From the NCBI GenBank assembly GCA_015680685.1, contig MNCI01016277.1, positions 70,577-134,576 on the forward strand: a DNA stretch of 64,000 nucleotides. Direction: 5' to 3'. Source of the stretch: Gnetum montanum. Lineage: Eukaryota > Streptophyta > Gnetopsida > Gnetales > Gnetaceae. Both the position numbers and the translations under genes were made by a program. Under the pieces are notes generated by a model. It saw only the letters and a list, made by a program, of their open reading frames with translations, had not been told where the DNA came from and made no database searches. Below, in pieces: positions 34,380 through 46,486 of the stretch (positions are counted from its first letter, which is position 1; the number at the start of each line of letters is the position of its first letter).

Positions 34380-35600
34380 ACTAGGGAGAAGTTAATTTGG
34401 ATGTCTGGATGTTTGGGAGATCATTTTTGAGCTTCTCTTCATGTTTGGATGTTTGGAAGATGTGATCTGTAATTGCAGTCATTTTGGAATGTGATGACTT
34501 TCTTCCCATGTCCTTTGGCACATTCATCATCATTGGGCATGTAGATAATAGTAGTGATTTCAGTTCTTTGAGGTTGTCCACCTTCTTAGGTAGTGCTGTG
34601 ATTGTTGAGCATCCATGAAATTTTAGAAGCTCTAGTTTTGATAATTTCAAAAAATTCAAGGGCAATTTTTTTATGGTTTTGCAATACTGCAGGATGAATT
34701 CTTTCAGGGAGGTTAGATTGTAGAGGTCTAGGAGAAATTCTTCTAGATTCTCGTAGTTGAGTATATGTAGCCATTTTAAAGCCCCTAGGCTTCTCAAGCT
34801 TTTGGGCATGGTCATTATCTCTATACATTTGGATAGAACCAGTGATTCCAAGGATGCAAAATTTGCAAGTTTTTCTTAGTGATCCTTGAATGTTGGGAAT
34901 GCAGAGATTTTGAGCTTCTTCAACATTTGGCTTGTAAGGTAGAACACCTATGGAAACTCTTGTATCTTTTCAATTCCTTCCATATTTAGGCATATGAGAT
35001 TTTTAAGCTTCTCAAGTAAAAAATACTCAAGCCATAGGTTTTGTAAATGTATGTACTTTAACTCTTCTAATGCAATTGTGTGTTTGTCATTCAAGATAAT
35101 CCCTTGTCCAAGACACAAAATCCTAAAGAATTGATGCATCTCCTCCAAATCTACTATACCCACCAACAAATTCTACACTTTTGTTGTCCATTTCTTATCA
35201 AGCCATAACCCATCACATGCCAAACTACTTCAACCGTTGACTTATTTTCCAATTTAGAAGCATACACCAATATACGACAATTCAATATTTGAAGAAGGAA
35301 TAGTTAGTGCATCATATCTTACATGCTTATGAACCTTATTTTCCATAGGACCAAGAGAAAATTTCTAGCCTTCATGTTGATTCAAATTTCATTAAAGAAA
35401 ATCAATTCCTTCACCATTTCTAGAGTTTGAAACACTAGTAACCAAAGTTATTCTCCAAGAATAACCTCCTTTTTTTAAATTCTTCAATATTGGAATTGAA
35501 TTCTGAACCAATTTTTTCTTAGTAATGATCATCACTACTCCATCAAATGATGGAAATGTGCCAAAAATTGTGTAACAAGATCATTGGCTACTTTTTAGTT
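34380..35600 (-). pseudogene. Leucine-rich-repeat resistance-type gene relic
   Basis: The best open part (minus, 34381-34851) shows regular ~24-residue LRRs: IMTMPKSLRSLGALKWLHI, LEEFLLDLYNLTSLKEFIL, IKKLPLNFLKLSKLELLKF, ITALPKKVDNLKELKSLLL and MMNVPKDMG. An upstream piece (34948-35169) has LEELKYIHLQNLWLEYFLL and LKNLICLNMEG. Broken frames to ~35600 look like the region between the NB-ARC and LRR parts. The 'xxLPxxLxxLxxLxxLxL' pattern is that of TIR- or CC-NB-LRR immune receptors. No P-loop is visible, so only the LRR half remains. It could also belong to another LRR family. Stops and missing parts make it a pseudogene. Confidence 0.6.
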
Positions 35601-35639
35601 GTAATGTGAAAGAACCTTTATGCTTCTAAGATACTAATT

Positions 35640-36003
35640 TCCCATGAAATAAATGGAATGAGTGGATGTCATGAACTCAGTGCTTGATATCACTAGAAAA
35701 TTAACAGATTATTAGTAGAGAACATAATCCAAAGACAAAAGTTGACCTTTTGATTAATTAATCATAATATTGATAGTATCCTTGAATAACTTTCTAAAAT
35801 TTGCAGCAGCAATAAACAAAATCAAGAACTTCCAACAAGACTAGATGAAATTAATAAAGATAAAAGGAAAAGAAAAGAAAAGAAAATATTAAAAATAATC
35901 AACAAAATAAAATATTCAAGAAACTTAAAAACATATAAATAATGTTACAAAACAAAATGGTGTAAAATTTGTTAACCTCATCAAGATGCTAGTATGGGTG
36001 ACC
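35640..36003 (-). repeat. Athila-like LTR start fragment (minus strand)
   Basis: Reading the minus strand from 36003, TGGTCACCC begins the LTR. An A/T-rich stretch (reverse of AAAATATTAAAAATAATC) and a CATGAC.TCCACTCATTCC-like block follow, comparable with 612-1000. It is truncated against the LRR relic near 35640. Confidence 0.6.
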
Positions 36004-36017
36004 ATCTCCCCCATGAT
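36004..36017 (-). other. Polypurine tract (minus strand)
   Basis: AATCATGGGGGAGA on the minus strand lies directly before the LTR start at 36003. It matches the tracts at 597-611 and 46200-46214. Confidence 0.7.
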
Positions 36018-36059
36018 TATGTTAACAAGAGGATATCCAAAAAAAATAAAGGGTTCCTA

Positions 36060-37500
36060 TTTGAGCACAGAGGTGTCAGTGTTGCTGGTTACTCTAGGTT
36101 CTAGGAATGACTTAAGTTATTTTATGTCGACTAACAAATATTATTGAGGACTTGATGGGTGGTAAATTATTATGGCCCTAGAAGAAAAAATTAAATGAAT
36201 GATGTAAGGTCTTTCTCATAACATTTGAAACTTAGTGTTTTGTGGCACATGCATGGGATTCTAGTGAAGAACCTTATCACCTAGTTGGAATTGAACTCTT
36301 CTTATTTATGCATCATGATGTTATCTGTGGTGTGAATTATGCACTTCATTCATCATTAGGACTATTTGCTAATTTTCATATAGAAAGTTAGGTATCATAA
36401 GATGTTCTTTTTGGCCTAGATTAATGTTTAAGATCATAAGTCATTGTGAGTATATAGAGCTTAGCTTGGATTGCAAGTTTTGGAAACTTTACATATACTA
36501 ACTCATAGAAAGAGTAGCCTATAGGAAACTTCCAAGTTGAAAGATACACCTAGAGATAATCATTAATTTTTATACTCCAGTTCTTCCTATGTCCACTGAT
36601 AGTTCATGTTAGTATCTTAATAGTCTCCCTATTAGTAACTTTAGCTCGAACGTTAGCTTGGGGGTGATAGGGGATCATAAGTTTATGTTGCACCCCAATA
36701 ATTGCATTAATTTCTAAAAAGTAAATCCTATAAAATGTGTGCCATTATCTGAAATGAGTGCTCTAGGCACACTAAAATTATTTGCCACATGCTATTGTAC
36801 AAAATGAGCTATAGTGGTAGATGTATAGTGTGATATGGTTATAGCTTCAGCCCACTTGGTGTAGTAGTCAATGGAAACTATGATGTATGCTTTTCCATTA
36901 AACATGATAGTGATGGGTCCCATGAAGGCAATGCATTAAAGGTAAAAAGGCTCCAATGGTTGGATCCACTATTGGGATCATTTCATTCATATATTCATTC
37001 CTCCATCTCTTTGACATTTCTAAATAGGAGAAATGGTAAGCATTCTTGAAGATTATTAGCCAAAATTATCTTGCCATGAGGATATTCATAGCCATCCTCC
37101 TTCTTGCATAGTGATCCCCACAAGGATCCTCATGAGCATCCTAGAGTATGCAGAACTAATCAACATTAGGAAAACACTATCAAATTAGATCATTGGCATA
37201 AACCTTGTAAATATTACCTTGGGTTTCCATGTAGTGTTTGAACTAGTGAAGAAACTATTATTTCTTCTTATTTTCCCATTTTTCTAGAATCTCTTGAGTG
37301 AGAAGGTAGAAAAAGTTATCCATCATACCAATTAGTAACCTTGGGCTATTGAACTTTAGTATATTTAGTAAAGAGAAGTTCATTTGAAAATTGATTAGAT
37401 AAAGATTTCTTATCCTTCTTCCTATTCCATCATAATTGGGACAAATGATTGACAACTACATTCTCAATTCCTTTCTTGTCCACAATGGTGAGTTTGTCTT
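36060..37500 (-). pseudogene. Athila-like integrase and RNase H end relic
   Basis: Minus-strand pieces run in order from high to low coordinates. The RNase H end (KGIENVVVNHLSQL at ~37430-37475) comes first. The integrase finger region (GDHYARRRMAMNILMA at ~37080-37125) and broken integrase core (36560-36960) follow. The C-terminal WAYLSTWKLPIGYS-equivalent at 36480-36560 nearly matches bases 60-125 of the window. All pieces carry stops. The relic ends at the tract at 36004 and is joined at ~37550 to an LTR in the opposite orientation. Confidence 0.65.
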
Positions 37501-37554
37501 TGGCATGGTAAGTTTGTCTTCACATAGCACTTTAGCACTTTCTCTAGATGGTAC

Positions 37555-38404
37555 AAAGGTTATTGAAAGTTGGTACCATAGGTGGATAAGTCATTGATAT
37601 GATGTCATCACTCATGCTACGTCATCAGTTGTACAAAGTCTTGGGATGTGTGCAACCCTATAAATAAAACACTTGAATGCATAATCCACAACTTTCCATT
37701 TCATCCTTGGTTAGATTCTTGGAATTTTTTTTTGTAGTTTTATAGATAGAGTGAATGCTTGTAGTGTGGTGTAGAGTAGTTGTATGGAATATTTATTCGA
37801 GTGAAGTGTACTTGAGAATGGTTCATGTCTAAAAACAAAGATCAAGATTACTTTTCATCATTGTAGCATCCACTTAGTTTCACTATTTTACTTAGTATAG
37901 TTTTACTATTTTCTTAGTTTAATCATTTATGTTTCCAAGTACTTTACTTGTTCATCAGTAAAGAAAAATGCCTATAACATGTGTAATCTTTTGGTAATCC
38001 CAGTAGTGTTATTATTTGGTTCATCCAGTAGCATAATTCTTGGTAACCTAGTGATAGTTACATGAGCCCAAGTCATGTATAGTAATCTAGGACTAGATTC
38101 CCATCGCTATAGGCTAGAGTAGATTTACATTTTCATCATTACTTAGATTTAAATTTCTATTCTCAACTTTCATCATGTTTACAACTAGGAGTATTAAGGA
38201 CGTAACAACATTAGTAATCATACATCTCACTAAGAGCTAAGCCATACACTTGTACCTCACTAGATTAAGGTGGGAAGATAGTGAACAAAAACTTAAACTC
38301 AATTACTAGCATAATAACATTGCCCATTCACATATTATGATTTGGTCATGAGCTGGAACTCATGACTTGTATGGTAGAGTGTTGGGATACTTCACCGCTT
38401 ATCA
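37555..38404 (+). repeat. Athila-like LTR fragment (plus strand)
   Basis: The U3 end has GATGTCATCACTCATGCTAC repeats (37595-37640) and a TATA box CCTATAAATAAAAC at 37658-37667. The R region is homologous to 27560-27760 read in reverse, and the terminal block GGGATACTTCACCGCTTATCA ends near 38404. The left part of the LTR is missing. Confidence 0.7.
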
Positions 38405-38405
38405 T

Positions 38406-38423
38406 TGGTATTATTGTTGGGGA
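38406..38423 (+). other. Degenerate primer-binding site
   Basis: TGGTATTATTGTTGGGGA follows the LTR end and matches the TGGCGCCATTTCTGGGGA type at nine or more positions, including the GGGGA end. It supports reading 37555-38404 as a 5' LTR. Confidence 0.55.
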
Positions 38424-39329
38424 TTAAACCGAGGTTGCCTATGTGATAGGTAGGAATAGTCACCACTATACTACAATGACAATAAAAAATATAGAATCCA
38501 TGCACAAAATAAATTTTTTGGGGGTTCCACTAGAAAGACTTGTTACCCATGCCTAAATGTAGGTAGCTTCTCAAGAATCTAAAAAATAATAAAAAGTGCA
38601 ATGAATAAACTCCTCCCTTGAACAACATGCCAAGTGGTAATACTCCTTGCCTCATTGATAGACTTATGGTAGTGATTATTAAAGATGAAACAATGCAATA
38701 TCATTGGAAAGTGGTTTGGACATTTTTTGAATCTTGGAAAGCAAGGCTAATGATTACTCTAACCAATGATTACATATATGGATTCACTATGCCTATGGTA
38801 AGACACTTCACATTCCAGTTTCAGCAATCCCTTCTACAATCCATCACACCTCACTATATATTTCATAACATTAGGTTTTTGGGTAATATATCATTATTTT
38901 CTCAATCTAGTGATACTAACATGTATGTTTTGGTAGACAGGTATGTCTTACATTCAACTCCTTAACTACCCAAGGATACTTTTAGACATGGTTATACAAG
39001 GGCAGTAAGGGCTAAAGCCTCTTGTATAACTCTTCTATTTCATACTTAGAAAGCAATTCCATATCATCTTGTGTCTTTCAAAATAATAAAAAATCTAGTA
39101 AATACTTCCCTTAATTTCAAAAACTTTTTCATATACCTACAATCATTCATCCATCTTCTATACACTCCATAAACTTTCATTGGCCGAGATTCCTTCTTTA
39201 TGGATTTTAAATACCTACTTTTTAAAATTTGAACATCATGGCTATTCTAAAACCTTGTGGAAATGCTTACTATCTTCCAACCATTTTATTTTACTTATAT
39301 GTTTCCAAGAGAAATTGATAAGAAATTTG
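38424..39329. other. Unassigned sequence downstream of the plus-strand LTR
   Basis: This should have been the gag leader, but no gag homology is visible. An open frame at 38618-38965 (115 residues, LTNDYIYGFTMPMVRHFTFQ) has no domain I recognise. It may be a remnant of an unknown ORF or chance. Confidence 0.3.
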
Positions 39330-39584
39330 AAATTTTTCAAGGTAACATCGTTGATACGATGTATGAGCCTATCATATGTTGTTGATCTAATGTCATATCA
39401 ACAATGTTGCATTGATAGAAATACTATATATATGTGTGGAAAGTTAGCAAATTTTTAATTCTTCACATTTTTAACATGGGAATTTTCTGTCCTTTTCTTT
39501 TTGAACTTTGACAAGTTGACTTCCAAAGTCCATAACTTTGTCCCCACAACTTTGATTTTTTGAAATTTTTAAAAATTGTTGATG
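39330..39584 (+). repeat. U3-like promoter fragment (plus strand)
   Basis: Short repeats of the type ATCGTTGATACGATG and GTTGTTGATCTAATGTCAT lie before a TATA box CTATATATATG at 39424-39434. The layout copies the U3-TATA organisation of the nearby LTRs, but the flanks do not match them closely. Confidence 0.4.
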
Positions 39585-41895
39585 AGTAGCAAGGTACCCC
39601 TATGCTCAACCATATAAATCACAAGCATTCACACATGATCTGGTTGAATTCCATTTATGGAACTAGTTGTGGTATCTAGATCGTTATGCCTTGATCGCAG
39701 TTTGCTATCTTCCCACTTGGACTAGTGGTAGCTTTGTCATGTATGGTTTAGTCCAAGTGAGGCATATGATGTGGTTTCTAATTCTATGCTATGCTACTCT
39801 AGATGAAAAAAAGAGATAAATTTATTAACTAATGAATAATGGAAACAAAGTTTAAATTAGCCTAAGGTAATGGTATTTGCTCTTAATTGTCCATACACAT
39901 CTTGGACTTCATGGAGCTACTTTTGGGACTACCAAGTGTATGTCACTAGTTGTGCCAAATGATACACCTGTGGGAAACCAAGTATTTACACTTAAACACT
40001 TGTGATTAAGGTGTACTCATTCCACTTAATAAAAATAACAGTAAATAACAATAAATGAAAATGTTCAACTAAAGAAAGCATTAAATAATTAAAACAACAA
40101 TATTAATCTAAGTGGATGCTGCAATGATGGAAGTAATCTTGATCTTTATTACCAATAATGTAATGTGTCCAAGTACATCACACTCAAACAAAGGTGTTGT
40201 ATGATTACAAACATCACACTGTGAGCATTCAGAAAATATTCTAACTCTAGAGAAAACAAACTACAAGAGCTCTACTATAACTGAAAAACTATATGAAAAT
40301 CATGAGCCCAAGCCCTAAATTTATAGACCAAAGTTTACCCTATGATGTCAAGTATCCAATGCCATGTCCTAGCTTTGACTTCAAGTATCCAACATCAAGT
40401 ACTTGACATTGGGGCATTGATACAAGGCTTCAATACAAGGCTCTAATGTCAAGGCTCCAATGTCAATATAGGAAAATCATGACTTACCATATCCCCATGA
40501 CTAAATGAAAACTCGTCCTTGAGTTAAAAAAATGAGGAACAAGTTTATTATAAAATATTGGATAGGTATGAGATTATTGACTAACATAAAAACGAACTCA
40601 GGTGGAAGAGAAAAAAGTTGAGTGCCCAAGTGTACGGAGTTACAATCTTTAAAAAATTGGGTGTTCATGACAAGATTAGTGAACACCCTAGAGAAAATTA
40701 ACATCCAACACCTCTTGGAAGCTGAAGAATGAGAGAGGAGAGATCCAACGAGCATGAATGATCCTCATTGTGTGATATTACTACATCATCCTTGGTGAAG
40801 ATAGTTCTGCTTCTAGTCTATGCTTCCCACTACAATCACAACAGAATCATGAATTAGTATGTAATGTGTATCACATAGTTGTTAAGTACCTTGTCTCTTC
40901 GGTGGTTACACTCGACTAGGTTATGATTGTGGTAGATTGATTCCTTAAGGAGCGTTAGCAAGAAGGCTGACAAAAAGGTTAAAATAGATAAGTGGTTCAT
41001 AAAAGTTGAAAAAGTTTGACATAAGGAAATATTTGAAGAGGGTGTAAGAATTCACAATAATAAAAAGGAAAGTTCATTGAAAAATGTTGTGAATATGTAC
41101 ACAATTGGATGTCATTGATGGGGTAAACAAAAATATTTGATTGTAAGAGTGTCTAAGGGTAAAGAACTTAACTAACCCAACCAAACGATATGCAAGTGTG
41201 TCCTTCCCAAAGAAGGCATAGGCCTTTTATGCCCTTGCATAACTTCAAACCAAAGAGTCCATGGGCTCCGTGGATGATTAATGGTTACAAAAGGTTAAGT
41301 AGAAAAACCTAGAAGAAACTAACTAAGAATTCCAACACATCAAACCAAGATAGTGAATCAAGAACATAAAACCGGTAGTGAGGTGAAACATGGAAAGCAT
41401 AGATGGATAAGAGAAAGTGGAATGTAGTTCCTAATTAAGGTCACATGAAGTCCCTTGTGGATTTTTTGGATAAATGAATTGATAGGATCCACCCTTAGTC
41501 CAGACCAAAACCAACCATGTTTAGTGACATTCTAAGACCAGTCCATCCCCTACGACACAAGAGTGCTCCAATAGAACAACCAACATTCATTATTAGAGAA
41601 GAAAAGAGAAGTAGGAAGTGAGGAAGGGCCTTATTTAAAGGGGATTTGTTTTTCCAAAATGGGAACCACACCATGCAAAGAAACATGCATTTATTTTTTC
41701 TAAGGAGTATGCTTTGAATCGTCATCATTTTTTTTTATTTTTTTTGAAGATGAGAACCACACCATGTGAGGATGGATGCATTTATTTTGTCCATGGGGTG
41801 TGCTTTGAATTCTCATCATTTTTTTCTTTTCTTTTTTTTTGGCAGATGAGAACCACACCATGCAAGGACTTATTCAACTTCCTTTAATTGGTGGA
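39585..41895 (-). repeat. Athila-like LTR (minus strand), 5' end truncated
   Basis: Read from the right on the minus strand, it shows the GCATGGTGTGGTTCTCAT blocks (41690-41870, partly duplicated), the 41490-41600 block, the tract-like block (40489-40527), U3 repeats of the AATGTCAAGGCTCCAATGTC type (40400-40480), a TATA box (40317-40325), R-U5, and the end GGGTACCTTGCTACTCATCA at ~39585. Its first ~500 bases are absent at the junction with 41896. R-U5 closely matches 52411-53095. Confidence 0.7.
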
Positions 41896-42751
41896 CATGG
41901 AATGGTAACTAATGGGACATGATATCGTAGTCGTCACGATATCACATCCCTCGTGATATCATGTACGCGATAATGCGTCTTCCCTTGCAATATCGCGTAC
42001 GCGATATCGTGGTGCGCTATCATATCTATAAATAAGAGGCAGCTCTCCCTTGTTTCCTCATCCTAGGCTAGATAGTAGGGAAACTCTTGTAGATTGATCA
42101 CTCCAGAGATAGAATATTTTCCATGTGCCCGCAATAGGAGTCCTAAACTGAAAGGATCTTTATTTGAGCAAACATTGTATCTAAACACAAGTTTTTGTAC
42201 AGCAATAAAGACGAGCTTCTTGGATAAACCTTGTAGTGCATGAAATAGGCTAATTAGGATTTTATTTACTATTATTTATTATTTTTTATTTATTATCTAT
42301 TATTTACTACTTTCTCTCTTAACCCTTCTATCCTAGTTAAGTGCCTTAGTATGACCACTTCGAGCACATGCGTTACGCGTGGTGATCCAAGCAACAACTA
42401 GTGTTTGGTAGCCACGGTTGCATCGGTTCAGGGTGTGTATGGTAAGTGGGAATGGATGCTGATGCTAGGTAATTTTAACTTAGTTCATTAGTTAGAGTTA
42501 GTAATTAGTTTCTCAACCCTTCACCTTGTTAGCATAGGAGACATAAAACATAAAAAGCTATAAAAATCATATACCTCAGACTTACTTAACCATACACCAT
42601 GACAAATAAAAGTAAGTCTAGGAAGATAATGAATAATTAACCCTAAGTGTTCCAAGAGGTGTGTAGGCACTTAGTCTGTGGAGTTCGACCGGATCGCACG
42701 TGCTACGCTTGTATTCGTATGGTTGAGTGTAGGGATATCTCGCCACTCATC
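41896..42751 (+). repeat. Partial 5' LTR of the gag-protease element (plus strand)
   Basis: It corresponds to 48250-49103 of the 3' LTR: U3 palindromes (41920-42020), TATA at 42027-42034, R-U5, and the end ATCTCGCCACTCATCA. The first ~2 kb of the LTR is missing, replaced by the oppositely oriented LTR at 39585-41895. Confidence 0.8.
41920..42022 (+). promoter_or_regulatory. Palindromic U3 repeats upstream of TATA
   Basis: Several copies of a GATATCGCGTACGCGATATC palindrome and its variants are spaced ~25-30 bases apart, immediately upstream of CTATAAATAAGAG. The 3' LTR has the matching set at 48270-48372. They could be transcription-factor sites. Confidence 0.6.
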
Positions 42752-42753
42752 AT

Positions 42754-42771
42754 TGGCGCCATTTCTGGGGA
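42754..42771 (+). other. Primer-binding site, tRNA-Asp type
   Basis: TGGCGCCATTTCTGGGGA follows the LTR end CATCAT. It is the best-preserved copy in the window and differs slightly from the Athila-group consensus complementary to tRNA-Asp. Confidence 0.75.
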
Positions 42772-42891
42772 CTAAGTGTTTGTGCACTGAATAGAACATA
42801 GGATATCACTCACATCGTTGGGAGCCTAAACGAACCTTTGTGTTAATTAAAGAAAAAATTATATAACGGTAAAATTAGCACACCGATAATA

Positions 42892-45183
42892 ATGTCTTCT
42901 TCTCATAAGAGCAACTCACCACCTAGCGACAATACAAACAATAGTCGACAATCAAAAACACATAAACTAAATCTGCCAAGTCCTCAACAATAATGGATAG
43001 TCTATACTCATCCCGATGAGTATATTCAAGACTTCACCTTTATCCTCCATCAAGACGAACAACTATGATGGAGAGATTTGCAAGGTAACATAGTGTTACC
43101 TCCAGATCGGGTAGTCCCAAACATGCTTCTCTGTGCTTTGGCACATATCGACATGAAAGAATTATACGCTGAATACATTGTAGAAAATATTGACATAAGG
43201 GATTATTATCCCACAGAAGCACAACGTATGAGGGACTCAAGGCAGGAGAGCCAACATACACTATTGAAGGAAAAAGGCCTACACTTCCTTACCAAAATAG
43301 GAGATGATGGACCCATTATAATAGGTTCTCTAACAAATGATGTTCCCCCTCCTAACGATGGTGAGGAGTTTGGGTATCAGAACCTATGATCAATGATACA
43401 TAACACTGGTTCTGATCCCCGTGAGTGCCAACTGTTCATAGAGGGAACAACAACTCATGATAAGGACGAGCACTTAGATCTTCATCATGATCGGGGCCGT
43501 AGCAGCCGAAGAGAAGGTACGAAACATCATCATGAAGATGGTTCTCCTTCTTCTTCTCCTTCATCTCATCACTCACCCTCTCCTTCCACATCTGGGCGTA
43601 GCCACCATGAGCATAACGGTGAGGATAGAGGTAGAAAAAATGAAAGACCTCAACGAGAGAGTCGAGAGAGAGGATAAGGTAATGAACGAAGGGAAAGTAG
43701 GGAACAACGAAGACATCATAGACATCATGAAAGATATGATCATGATGAGCCCCTACTTACAACCTAAACTATGCTCAATATAACAAAGGCAGTGAGAATA
43801 CCAACAAGGAATCTAAGAGACAACCGGATCAAGCATTTAGACATGAACAATATCCCATGCTTTGAGGGGGGATACAATGCTAATCTGCAGCATCATTTAC
43901 ATGCATTCCACGATGCCTGAGCCTTGCAAAATATAGAAAATGAGTGGCAAAAACATAAGTTGTTTCCCAAGATACTCATTAAGGAAGCAGAGAGTTGGTA
44001 CTGATCCTTAGAACCAAAAACCATTAGGAGGTGGAGTATGATGTTAGAACTCTTCAATGATAAGTATCAGACATACTCCAAAGTGTCTAACTTGCATAAG
44101 TAGATCCAAGGTTGGAAGCAAGGAACTCATGAATCCTTGGATGCTGCCATGGACCGCTACTACACATTGTTACATTGTTGCCCAAGCTATGGTTAAGCAC
44201 AATGAGATCAACTCTACCACATCGTGGATGGGCTAAGGCATGAAACTAGGAGAACCCTTGGAACTTATGCCCAAGGGAGACTATTAGAACTTAGAGCCCA
44301 TGAAGTTCATCGCTTATTGGAACAAGTAGCAAAAGAAGTAGGTGAACTACGAAAAAGAGAGAGTGTAGAAGAATACAACCGTGATTCCTCCCTTAGGAAG
44401 AATGAAGTGAAATTTTGCGATGAAGAGGATGAGTCACCACTCGAAGAGTTGGTGAACAGAAAAACCTTGCTGATTCAAAAACTAACAACAAAAGTATCAA
44501 CTAAGATGGATCAATTGTGGGATTCCTTAGACTCCAGACTTGAAACTATCTTGAAAATTGTAGAGGATTCTAAGGAGGAATGAAGTAGTAACAAAGATAA
44601 GACAAAGCAGAGAAATTCAGGACCTACACATAACAAGGGTAAGGGAAAAATTACTATCTCCGATGAAGTTATGGATTTAGAAACAAATGATGATAGTGGA
44701 TGTGAGATCTACCATTATGATCATCCCAAGGGATGTTGTCCAATCATCTCACATCTACAGGAGTCTAGGGTGTATGCACTAAATCCAAGACTTAACTAAC
44801 GACAAACAACCCGAAGGTTACCTTATCTCCAAGGTAACCTAAAGCAGTTCCACCAACCATTAACGTACTATCCAAGTGGAACTCCACCACAACCCATCAG
44901 ATAACATCAGCAGTGGCAACACCCACAATCATGGGGGATGCCATCACCGAAACAACAATACCCTTACTAGCAGCTAGACTCATATGGATATTACGTGCAG
45001 CAGCTGATTTCTCCAAGTGACTCCATGGGTCACAAAACTCCCCAACATTACTATCAAGTTCGGGAGTACTTTAGGAGGACTGCTTCTCCTTCAGGAGACA
45101 CTCCACACATGTACCATCCTCCAAATCCATCTGCACCTCTTCCATCAGTAGTTCCCATAACACCTCCTTCTCCAACAATGTAA
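42892..45183 (+). pseudogene. Athila-like gag (plus strand)
   Basis: The frame starts at ATG 42892 (MSSSHKSNSPPSDN), about 120 bases after the primer site, and keeps one phase to 45183 with roughly ten stops. In order it has an N-terminal region (PPDRVVPNMLLCALAHIDMK), a serine/histidine/arginine-rich segment (43440-43680), a capsid-like domain (43840-44250: IKHLDMNNIPCFEGGY... and ...ESWY.SLEPKTIRRW), and a leucine/charged helix (VHRLLEQVAKEVGELRKRE). A CEIYHYDHPKGCC knuckle-like segment and HLQESRVYALNPR follow, and the tail is proline/glutamine-rich. The stops are mostly TAG and TGA of the C-to-T type. Confidence 0.75.
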
Positions 45184-45880
45184 GGTAAACTCCCCACTCA
45201 ACCATAGCAATGTAATGCTACGAGAGCCATAAACATTCAACCCGCTGTTGGTTCTAACAACCGTAAAAAGAGAAGACCTTTCTTCAGAACCAAAAGCCTA
45301 GGCAAGATCTCACAACAACAAGTGGTTGAGTCGATAACCACTCCAACAAACAAAACTTTGGAGCACCCTTCAGTCCAACAATAGAGATTTATGCATACAA
45401 TTATGATAACGCATACCGTAATCAACTGGATCAAGGTAGGTCACCTTCCCAAGAAACTAACTAATCCTAGAAGCCCCTTAATCTATTTACAAATCACCGG
45501 GAACGAACCACATAAGGCTCTTCTTGACTCAGGTTCCAGAGTCAAACTAATTTCATAAGAGATGTATCAAGCCTATAATCTACCCCAACTTAAGAAGAGT
45601 AACATTCAACTAGAGCTGGTAGAATAGTCCATCACCATTCCCTTGGGATTGGTGGAGGACATAGTTACCACTGTGTGTGGTTGGTCCTACCCTGCTAACT
45701 TCTTGGTGATAGAAGTTAACAGCAACAATGGGGGATTTCCAATTATAATGGGAAGGTCATGGCTAAGTACAGTAGATGTGTACCTAGGGATTCATGATCT
45801 TTCCTTGTAGATATCTAGGATAAATATTTATGGAAAGATTGAGAAGAAGAAAGTTTCATGCATCACATACAGTGACTCAG
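45184..45880 (+). pseudogene. Athila-like aspartic protease (plus strand)
   Basis: In the same phase as gag, PHKALLDSGSRVKLIS (~45505-45550) retains the D-S-G active site. NIQLELVE follows, then GGFPIIMGRSWLSTVDVYLG (~45730-45790), the conserved G-R-[P/S]-[W/F]-L block. Stops lie near 45199, 45380, 45556, 45628 and 45810. After a short tail to ~46150 the frame reaches the polypurine tract; RT, RNase H and integrase are absent. Confidence 0.78.
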
Positions 45881-46199
45881 AGGGTGATGACATGGAAGAA
45901 TGTTTAGCATCTCTTCCATGTAATCGATGTGCCCAAGAAACACAAATTCAAAGGTGCCTGTATGTAGCAACCACACAAATAGTAAAGACCCTGTGGTTGA
46001 TAGCTACTAGAAGGAGTAGCCCAATATGCATAGAATAAATTGAGGAAACAACTCATGCAGACAATGAAGGCATAGACACATTGGAATATAAGCATTACCA
46101 ACTTCCACCCCTTAATCTAAGAACATCAATTGGGAGAAGTTGGGCACTTCTATGAAATTCAAATAGATGTTCATTATTACGGATCTCTCCCTTACAATT
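45881..46199 (+). other. Residual pol linker before the polypurine tract
   Basis: Decayed coding sequence ending ...YKHYQLPPLNLRTSIG. This is normally the connector leading into RT, but here it meets the tract within about 100 bases. It marks the edge of the missing pol region. Confidence 0.5.
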
Positions 46200-46214
46200 C
46201 AGTCATGGGGGAGA
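46200..46214 (+). other. Polypurine tract
   Basis: CAGTCATGGGGGAGA directly before TGGCCAC, the same as at 597-611. Confidence 0.75.
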
Positions 46215-46255
46215 TGGCCACCTATGCTAATCATTTGGGGCCCTCATTCCTTTTT

Positions 46256-46451
46256 AGTTTTTGTTTTACATGTTTTTTTTACACATTTTTGTTTTCCACA
46301 TTTTTGTTTTACACATTTTTGTTTTCCATGTTTTTGTTTTACTCATTTTTTTACACGTTTTTGTTTTACATGTTTTTGTCTTACACATTTTTGTTTTACA
46401 AATTTCTTTAACTTTTCTTATTTTTGTTTTTCAAGATCGTTATACTTTTCC

Positions 46452-46485
<34 letters not shown>
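46256..46485 (+). repeat. T-rich tandem repeats and (GT)n microsatellite
   Basis: About ten degenerate units of TTTTTGTTTTACACA (46256-46435) precede an uninterrupted GT run at 46454-46485 (about 16 dinucleotides). Open frames across it are translation of the repeat only. Confidence 0.85.

Positions 46486-46486
<1 letters not shown>

Noticed and set aside
38618-38965. 115-residue frame considered as a gene
   Set aside because: There is no domain, repeat partner or start context; I left it as unassigned sequence.
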